From Vigna angularis (lineage: Eukaryota > Streptophyta > Magnoliopsida > Fabales > Fabaceae), in the NCBI RefSeq assembly GCF_016808095.1, contig NC_068970.1, forward strand, positions 43,187,630-43,251,629: a DNA stretch of 64,000 bases, in the 5' to 3' direction. The notes under the pieces were generated by a model. That model did not search any database. It saw nothing but the letters and a program-made list of their open reading frames with translations, and was not told the origin of the DNA. This document shows positions 56,331 to 64,000 of this stretch, piece by piece. Each line of letters opens with the position of its first letter. The first letter of the stretch is position 1. The translations under genes were made by a program, and so were the position numbers.

Positions 56331-58615
56331 ATGTTAGACAACAGTGCTTCTTCTGGTGCACCATCTTCTTCTGATGCCGCCTTTGCATTATCTGAAAATG
56401 GGGTGGCGAACAAAAGGAAAAGAAGACCCGCAGGCACACCCGGTAAAGTTTTTTACCCTTTTATGGGGCTAAGTTTCAACTTTCAGGCTTTTACCTCAGA
56501 CAAAATTCGTGGGCTTTGGATTTTCTCTCTAAAGTTAATTTCTTTTTCCTGGTTGTTGTTGCTGCTGTTTATGCTGTTCCTGTGTGCATATGTATTTATT
56601 TATGCAGATCCAGATGCTGAGGTTGTATCTCTCTCACCCACCACCTTGCTGGAATCTGACAGATATGTGTGCGAGATCTGCAACCAAGGGTTCCAGAGGG
56701 ACCAGAATCTTCAAATGCACAGGAGAAGACACAAGGTGCCATGGAAATTGCTCAAGAGGGAAACACAAGGGCAGAAGAAGAGAGTATTTGTCTGTCCAGA
56801 GCCAAGCTGTTTGCACCATGACCCTTGCCATGCCCTTGGGGATCTTGTGGGCATCAAGAAGCACTTCAGAAGGAAGCATAGCAATCACAAGCAGTGGGTC
56901 TGTGACAAGTGCTCCAAAGGATATGCTGTTCAATCTGATTACAAGGCACACATCAAAACCTGTGGCACTAGGGGTCATTCCTGTGACTGTGGCCGTGTTT
57001 TTTCCAGGTTTGTTTGCGTTTTGTTTCCACCTTACTTCCTCTCTTAGTGGCCGTGTCTATTATTTCAAAGGTTCCACCTTTCTCTCTCTTTCTTGGTTTC
57101 TGTGTTTTTTGGCTCCTCAGATTCAGCCCCTGCTCAGCAATTGTTTTTTGCTCTCCATAACCGAAAACCAAACTACTATTATTAATAACTATTAAAATTT
57201 TACTTCTTAAATTGTTATGTGATTGTGGTCAAACCCTAAATTCTAGGTACAAGGACGGTGCAGAGAAACAAAAATTCTGAATCTCAGATACCTTTCATGT
57301 GAAACATTTTCCATCTTCTAGAGGTTATTAAATATATTAATATTCTATTTTGGAAGTCCTAAAACATGTAAGTTGAAAATTTTTCAGAATCCTAAGCATG
57401 ATGTTGTTATGAATATTGCACACATACGCCTTACACTGGAGTTCCTATGGCAGCTTTTAAGTTTAGGACCAGTCTATCTCCAAACTACTATTGATAAGCT
57501 AAAGAACCACAAAAGTCCGTAGAAGGAAACAGTTCATGTTTTTTCATTCTTTATTTGAACTTATGATGTCCTCATTAATTTAATCACTCTGTCTTATTTT
57601 ATTTTAATCAACTATTCAATTTGAAACTTGCCCACTGAAGCCACGGACAGGACCTCTGAGTAATTAATTTTATAAGTGCATGTTTTTGAAACACTAACTA
57701 ACAAGGTTTTCGGCATACATATATATCTTTGTTTGACCATGTATTCCCCCCTAGTCAATCATATATCAAGCGACAAGAACATAAATGTATATCACAGTCT
57801 AGTTTATTTTAATTACCTAAACGTTTGTCTTTTTCAGGGTGGAGAGTTTCATAGAACACCAAGATGCATGCACTGTCCGGCAGCACCGGCCAGAGTTGCA
57901 AGTACTGCAACCTGCATGCTCTTCTAGAACAGCTTCAAGCGCAAGTCCCTCTAGTGAGGCAAATTTTAGCATCGCCCCACCATTGCAAGGACTTCCACTG
58001 CCAAAACCAGTTTCTGCTGATCAACTAGCAACAGTCTTATTAACTTCAGAGATACACAATAACAAGTCCACCACCTCTCGGAACTTAGAACTTCAGCTCT
58101 TACCCTCCTCAATAAATTCTCAAGAAAAACGAAATCCGAAGGAGAACTATGGTTTGAAACTTTCAATAGGGTCATGTAGTAATGACAAAGGGAATGAAGA
58201 GAGAGTGTGCTCAGAAGCACATAGGAGCCCACCTGAAAGGAATAATAATGTGAGCGAGTATTCCACATTGGAAGTGGCGAGGTTGAAAGAGTTTGCAGCT
58301 GAGGAACTCAAGTTGGCCATAGCAGAAAAAGCTTATGCAGAAGAGGCTAGGAAAGAGGCCAAACGTCAGATTGAGATAGCTGAACTTGAGTTTGAGAATG
58401 CCAAAAGGATAAGGAAACAAGCACAATCTGAACTGGCAAAGGCTGAAGAGTTGAGAAAGCACGCCATGAAGAAGATAAGCTCCACTGTTTTGGAAATAAC
58501 ATGCCAAAGTTGCAAGCAACAGTTCCAGTCTTCAACTCTTGGGGTTCCATCAGAAGAGACCTCCATTGTGATGAGTTACATGTCTTCAGCCACCACAGAA
58601 GGAGAAGCAGAATGA
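56331..58615 (+). CDS. IDD15/SGR5-like: INDETERMINATE-domain C2H2 zinc-finger transcription factor, IDD14/15/16 (SGR5) clade
   Basis: Exons 56331-56442, 56608-57007 and 57838-58615 (GT-AG introns, phases 1 and 2) encode 429 aa; the family is usually about 380-450. A nuclear-localisation-like KRKRRPAGTPDPDAEVVSLSP (28-48) leads into four fingers: C59-C62-H75-H79, C100-C105-H123-H128, C136-C139-H152-C156 and C163-C165-H178-C182, the signature of the ID domain. LELQL (254-258) is an EAR-like motif. A long charged alpha-helical region (about 313-390, LKEFAAEELKLAIAEKAYAEE...) and a closing CQSC pair (393-396) mark the IDD14-16 branch. In Arabidopsis these nuclear factors act in gravitropism, starch and auxin-related growth. 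The ATG at 56331 is the first in frame with the ID domain. The open frame reported upstream starts at GTG. Exact paralogue is uncertain. Confidence 0.95.
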
Positions 58616-60400
58616 ATGACATATACTTGCAAAAGAAAGAAAAGACAACCTTTATTCAGCCAAAGGGGAAGACATGATATGATATAAAGATATTCGGAGG
58701 AGTTCACAGCAAGTTATATTCTTCTTTTCTTCTTCTCTCTTGGTTCTTTTATGTTTTCTTTTCTCTTGACAAGGTGAAATTTGTTTTATCTTAAAGAAAG
58801 TTCATATTCTTTATTATAATATTGTTGTTGAGATGCAGCGTTTAGGAATTTGAGAGTCTGACTATTCAAGGTTTGTTTAAAGGTGAGCTGCAACCTGTTT
58901 TTCTCCATTTAACAAATTGTTGTATGAAAATTAAAATTCAAGATCATGCAAAGCTATATATTTCTGCTTCAGAAGATATTAATGAATAGAAAATAATGGT
59001 TGGAGTCCATACTTGTGGCTTAAAAATCATACCTAAAAAAGAAGCATAAGTGAATGCAGATTCCAATTCCGTAACAAATGAAGATATATCTCTATCAAAA
59101 GAAAAAACACAATTCTGGATATTTCAGGGCTAGATTAATGATTATATTTTGGAAATAGGTGGTATTTGTGGATTTTACGGACTATGCATTAGAGGCAATG
59201 CATGCATGTGGTGAGGAAAAAAGGAAGAATGGTTTATAACAATTATTTTGTTTTTTGACATTAATGTCATTAATAAGCATGATGTTATTGATGTGTCAGG
59301 TAGCCTAGTAAAGATGGACCAATGAATGATACATGTGACATTCATCTGGGTGAATGATGCCATGGTTGGGACCATTTTGTGTATAGGAAGCAAGAGGGGG
59401 GGCTAAAATCTTCCTTTTGAGATGGAATTGGATGTGAGAAAACAAAAAGGAAAAGAGGGAGAAAAAGGGTGAAAGAGGTAGGGGTCATTTTCCTTCAATA
59501 AGCGATCCTTTTAAATGCAGATATATATATAAAAAAACATGCCATGTTTTTCAGTGCCACAGTTGAAATGGTAGTGACAGGCATTCGTCACTCTCAGCAT
59601 AAACAAACGCACACAAGGGTCTAAAGATGCACATGCTTTTAACAGTGGAGAAGGGGGGAGGGGTGCAGTGTCAGCGCATAGGCCTCGTACAGTAGCTTTA
59701 TCATTAATTAAGGTGCAAAATACCATGGACTCCATCGCATTCTCCTTTTATATTTCACACCACTTGTATGTATTGCTTTACTGTTTTATAAGTGTAAAAG
59801 ATTGCAACTTCCGTTTTAAAACAAGACTTTGAACTTTTTATATTAGGATAAATAATCAATATGATGAAATAAGAAAATTTATATCTTGATATCTCTCTTT
59901 CTAAAATACAATCACTTAATAACTTCATATTTTAGACATGTGGACTCCACAAAGCAATTATTCTATAACTCTTTGGCGTTCGGATACTTGAATCCTTAAC
60001 TTATCATGTGTATATGTTAAAGATATTTTGATGTTTAAATCAATTTAGATTTAATTAGTTAAACATTTAATATTGAAATAAATATGTTATGATGACTATT
60101 TGATTACAATCGTCGTAGACCGTTGGTAATGAAAGTCTGTGTTGCTTTGTGAACCATGTCGATGTTTCATGAACCATTACATTCGTTTGGTTCGTCTTCA
60201 AAAATATGATCGTTAAGTACAAAATATGACAACCAGTCACGTCGCATCGTCAAGCACATTATCAACTCTGACACTAAATGAGAGATGTCAAATGCTCTTT
60301 ATTGTTGGATATTACCAGATCTGATAGTTGTGAGAACACCATTTGTCTTAGAAACTTTCTAGACAAACTAAGTTGTCCTATCATTTTCACCATTTTTTCT
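58616..60400. other. IDD 3' flank and intergenic DNA
   Basis: The immediate 3' UTR is probably within 58616-58850 (TTTATTATAATATTG at about 58808). Beyond that I see no coding sequence. Confidence 0.5.
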
Positions 60401-61110
60401 CCGACATCCATTTTTGTGCTATTCGGCTTCTAATTCTTTTTACTCAAGGTAATAAATTCTACAATTGAGATCCTTTTGATAAGCTCTTCTAGTCGAGAGG
60501 GCAAGGGGTATGCCAATGATGCCTCTACGTCTTCATCATCGCTAAATCCAAGGATCGCGAGTCATCCAAGCAGAGTCTGGCATCTATAAATAGCATTATG
60601 ACACCCATTCATGCTATCAATAAAGGTCCAGTCGAGGATCAGAGTCCGATCGGGGAACAAAGTTCGAGAGAGGAGGCCGTCGGGAAAAGAGTGGTGATAG
60701 AGTTGAAGAAATCTAAATAGACATAGTTGTTGAAAGAGACAAACAAAACCTACTTGATTTAGGTGGGGTAATGATCTGGTGGAACTCCTTGGAGAACAAC
60801 GTTGTGCATCTTTGCATGTGTTAGGAAAACAATGTAGTGTATCACGACAAGGACAATTCAAAGCATGAATTCTTCTTCGTTTACTATTTCCTCTTCATGG
60901 ACCTGTTCGTGCGCATACCATTGGAGGACTTCTAGGTTGGGAAATCCTAGGCAGCTATGTAGGTGTTCAACATCTTAGACAAGACTTTGGGTCTTACTTC
61001 TACCCCAATCTTATTTTTTCACCAGTACCACACTTGATGGAGGACCATCTAAGATGCACATAGGACCTCTAACAAGAGCCATGGCTAAGAAGATTCAAGA
61101 AGAAGAAGGA
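60400..61110 (+). pseudogene. Degenerate retroelement gag-like fragment
   Basis: Broken + strand frames include DASTSSSSLNPRIASHPSRV, FFFVYYFLFMDLFVRIPLEDF and LGLTSTPILFF. The last two resemble the N-terminal region of gypsy-associated plant transposon proteins (FxVDLFLRLPF-type). Multiple stops. Assignment tentative. Confidence 0.3.
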
Positions 61111-62700
61111 TCACTTACTACTTTACTCCTATAGAGAATCACTTATTAATTCTTCTTCTCTTTGCTAACTAAACGAATTCGACGTTCAAACATCATTCAC
61201 TGAAAAAGTAAAAACTCTCTTTAGATTCTGATATGAACTCCTTGCTGACTAAACGAAGACATTTCTATGATATAGGACGTCATTGATGACAAATATTTGA
61301 CATCAATCTCTAGTCCTTTGCATCGAATGCACTTAAAATTTGACGTCAACTGTATAAATTTAATTTGTATTGCAGTTGTTTCCACCACAAGAAATGAAAT
61401 AACTCTAAAATCTAATGGTAGAAGACAACTCCAAGACAATTTAAAAAATGATTCATACATAGTTAAATGATGAAGTTGAACAACATTTTTATATAATTAT
61501 TTTAGATCTTAAAATTGTATCAGCATTAAACATATTGTGAACCATATTTCTTTTTCCTAAGCACTTCCCTTTCAGTAAGATAACTTAATCATTTTTGTAC
61601 TATAAAAAGCATTTTGTTGACTTAAATTTCAAAGGCCACCTTCATATGAACTGAGACCTCAATGCGACACTTTGAAATTCAAGTGAGCAAATTACAATTT
61701 AAAGAACAAACATGTTTCGAAATCAAAGGAAAGGAAAACGCCAAGGAAATAAAAAACATGAATCCTAATATGTTCAATAAGGAAACAGGAAGTAAGGGAT
61801 TCTGTGATGCAAGCAATATTTATAGATGAACCGATGACGTACATCGTGTAGTTATGCTTACTTACTGCCACACTCCACCATCTTGTATGAACGTTGAAGC
61901 CCCACCAAATTCGACATTCAAACATCATTCAGAGAAAAAATAATAAATTTTGTTTGATTCATATAAGAACAAATTGTCGTCCCGTCCCCCAGAAATTGTC
62001 TACTTATCAATCACCCGCGAAGAAGGTGAGATTTGGAGGGATCGAAGTTAAAAAGTTTGATGTACCCCTCTATATTCATATAATTGCACTCTCAATTTTG
62101 CTAAGTTATTATAATCGATTCTAAGTAATAAAGAATTGATTCAAAGAGCTATAAATTAAGAAATGCAAATGAGCTTTTAATGATTATTTATGGTGACATT
62201 TATGCCAACGTAGCTGGATATTGATCACACGTTTGTTAAAATACTAAAAAGCAAAGAAATAATGCATGAGAGACTTCAAATTTGTTTTTCTAATAATGTT
62301 AATCATAGTATTTTTTGATATCATAATCATTTATACTAATAACTAATTATAATTATTAAATTATTCAAAATAATTTATTTGAATGTGGCCAAATTTTTTG
62401 TCTAAGAGTTCGTTTGATAATTTATTGTATTCAACTTTTTAAATTCGAGTTTTTTATAAACGCTTATGTGTTAGTCGTAATTGGTCCGTTTCAAATATAC
62501 AGACCAATAAAATAGTGACACAGTCTATTGTCAAAAAGTTGTTAACATATCATTGGTCCTTAACAAAATTTTTGTTGTGGTCGAATTCTGCCAAATCTCT
62601 ATCATTACCTGGCCCGTCCGTCTCGACTTTTTTGCTTGTATTGGAGGTTCATAAGACAAAGATGGAGACGCTACAATCTATCATATTGATAAGAAAAGGA
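61111..62700. other. AT-rich intergenic DNA with a short dispersed repeat
   Basis: AATTCGAC(G/A)TTCAAACATCATTCA occurs at 61176-61201 and 61908-61931, followed by similar A-rich sequence, so a roughly 100-bp segment is duplicated 730 bp apart. No gene seen. Confidence 0.5.
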
Positions 62701-62711
62701 AGATTCACCAC

Positions 62712-63062
62712 AAAGATGTTAATCTTTGATAAGAATCAAAGTTGTAAACCAAAAACCAAGAGAATCCTCTCTCAAAACTGCAAATGCATATTTATGAGTT
62801 CCAAAGTGTCTACATATGTATTTGGTGCCCCTATATATAGGTATAAATGTTTGAGGCAACTAAGAAACCAAAAAAGAAATATTTTCCACAAAGATGTTAA
62901 TCTTTGATAAGAATTAGAGTTGTAAACCAAGAACCAAAGAGAATCCTCTCTGACAAAACTGCAAATGCATATTTATGACTTCCAAAGTGTACACATATGT
63001 ATTTGGTGCCCCTATATATAGGTATAAATGTTTAAGGCACCTAAGAAACCCTAAAAGAAAGC
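62712..63062. repeat. About 180-bp tandem duplication with TATA-like core
   Basis: Two copies, starting near GTTAATCTTTGATAAGAAT at 62709 and 62896. Each holds GTGCCCCTATATATAGGTAT and AAACTGCAAATGCATATTTATGA, with about 90% identity by eye. Confidence 0.85.
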
Positions 63063-63179
63063 TCAATGACATTGGGTCCAAAAATAACTTGACAAACAGA
63101 AACAAATTGTTTACAATTAAAAGAAAAAATACAATTTATTTTATTTCCTATATTAACTATTATTCAAGAGATAGTCCTC

Positions 63180-63420
63180 TATCCTACCTTTGGGTCGGGT
63201 CAGCCCACCCCGACCTTTGGCTCAGGCCGACCCGTTTCGACCTTCAACTTATGTTAGTTTGTCTGGACCTTTAGTCTTAATCAACCCATCCCAACATTCA
63301 TTTTGGGTCAACCAGTTTCAACCGTTAGTCAAACTTAACCTGCCTTAATCTGCGACCCAACCCATTCTGTATTAATTTTTTGTCCGGATCGATCTAACTA
63401 TTCTTCATACATTTTGTCTC
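63180..63420. repeat. Degenerate GACC/GGGTC repeat
   Basis: Repeated CGACCTTTGG/CCAACCCGACC-like motifs (GGGTCGGGTCAGCCC, CCGACCTTTGGCTCAGGCC, GACCCGTTTCGACCTTCA) occur at about 30-45-bp spacing and decay to the right. No coding sequence. Confidence 0.55.
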
Positions 63421-64000
63421 TTCTCGATCTTTGGCTTGGTTTGATGCATCTTAGTTGTTAACTTGTCTCAATATTTTTTTCAAACTGACCTATCTCAATT
63501 TTTGTCCATAATAATCTATCTTAACCTTCAGTTTATAAATCAACTTAATTTTTTCTCCAACTTAAAGTATTATTTCTTAAAAATCAATCAAAGTGTTTTA
63601 GTATACTCATACCTATCTTTATCCTAAAATTAACACACATATAGAAAAAGACATTGAAGACTTGATTTATGTTCTATCATAACTATCTTAATAATAAAAC
63701 TTTTTTAAAGGAGAGGAAAGAAATATAAAGTTTGGAAATATTGTTGAATGTAATAAAAAAAAATATTTACGGTGTAGACAATTTTTCATTTTTTATATGA
63801 AAAAAGTTAGTTCAGATGTTAAAAAAACATTCATTTCACATGACTTTTAATAATATAATAATATTTATTATGATTTTAATTATTGTGATCTATATAACTA
63901 AAACTCAATTCTAATAAATTATTATTATTTTTTTCCATATGAAATTAAAATATTATTTTAAAGAAATAAAATTTTATTCTCTTCAAAATTTCACCTACCA
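63421..64000. other. AT-rich DNA, nothing recognised
   Basis: No open frame, repeat or regulatory motif identified. Confidence 0.5.

Noticed and set aside
58211..58622. Minus-strand ORFs opposite IDD exon 3
   Set aside because: They are shadows of the coding helical region of the IDD gene, whose frame and domain content are clear.
1..64000. tRNA, rRNA, snoRNA or miRNA genes
   Set aside because: I saw no tRNA cloverleaf or rRNA sequence; the tRNA-like strings are primer-binding sites. Small hairpins in AT-rich DNA were too common to call miRNAs.

Overview
The window is nuclear DNA from a plant, most likely a warm-season legume of the Vigna/Phaseolus type (inferred from the SIRE-, Ogre- and Athila-like retroelements and a plant INDETERMINATE-domain gene; not proven). 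It is AT-rich and about 85% consists of nested, mostly decayed transposable elements, with one clear host gene near the right end. Layout: 1-1279 is the 3' end of a CACTA-type DNA transposon carrying a Ulp1-protease-like gene. A copia reverse-transcriptase scrap lies at 1312-1846. Element A (1858-22695, + strand) is a SIRE-like copia element without pol. It has two LTRs, two decayed gag copies and an extra 'plant transposon protein' ORF. That ORF is split by element B (5839-14853, - strand), an Athila-like gypsy element with gag-protease and its own extra ORF but no reverse transcriptase. A 2.6-kb solo LTR (C1, 18463-21071) also sits inside A. Element D (about 22716-48840, - strand) is a decayed copia element of gag, integrase, RT/RNase H and extra ORF. 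It is split by element E (27085-42177) and by an A-family solo LTR (43656-46973), which itself contains a 1.9-kb element with long terminal inverted repeats. A second C-type solo LTR (50665-54738) contains a B-type solo LTR (51653-53044). From about 54740 the sequence becomes genic: an IDD14/15/16 (SHOOT GRAVITROPISM5)-type zinc-finger gene with three coding exons occupies 56331-58615, followed by a mostly non-coding stretch with short repeats to 64000. The standout object is element E. It is a very young, 15.1-kb Ogre/Tat-like LTR element with an intact 5-bp target duplication and LTRs that look almost identical. I find no gag or pol in it. On its antisense strand it carries what reads as a complete small plant gene: a TATA-like promoter with an adjacent inverted repeat, a spliced 5' leader, and two coding exons for a 152-aa protein. 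That protein has a WUSCHEL-related (WOX-like) homeodomain, a WUS-box-like motif and an EAR-like motif. E also carries a 1.75-kb minisatellite with higher-order structure just before its 3' LTR. How the parts work together: the retroelements move by copy-and-paste using LTR promoters, tRNA primer sites and polypurine tracts that can be seen here. A, B and E lack pol genes and would depend on enzymes from related elements. The IDD gene is a normal single-copy-looking regulator unrelated to them, at the edge of the repeat cluster.
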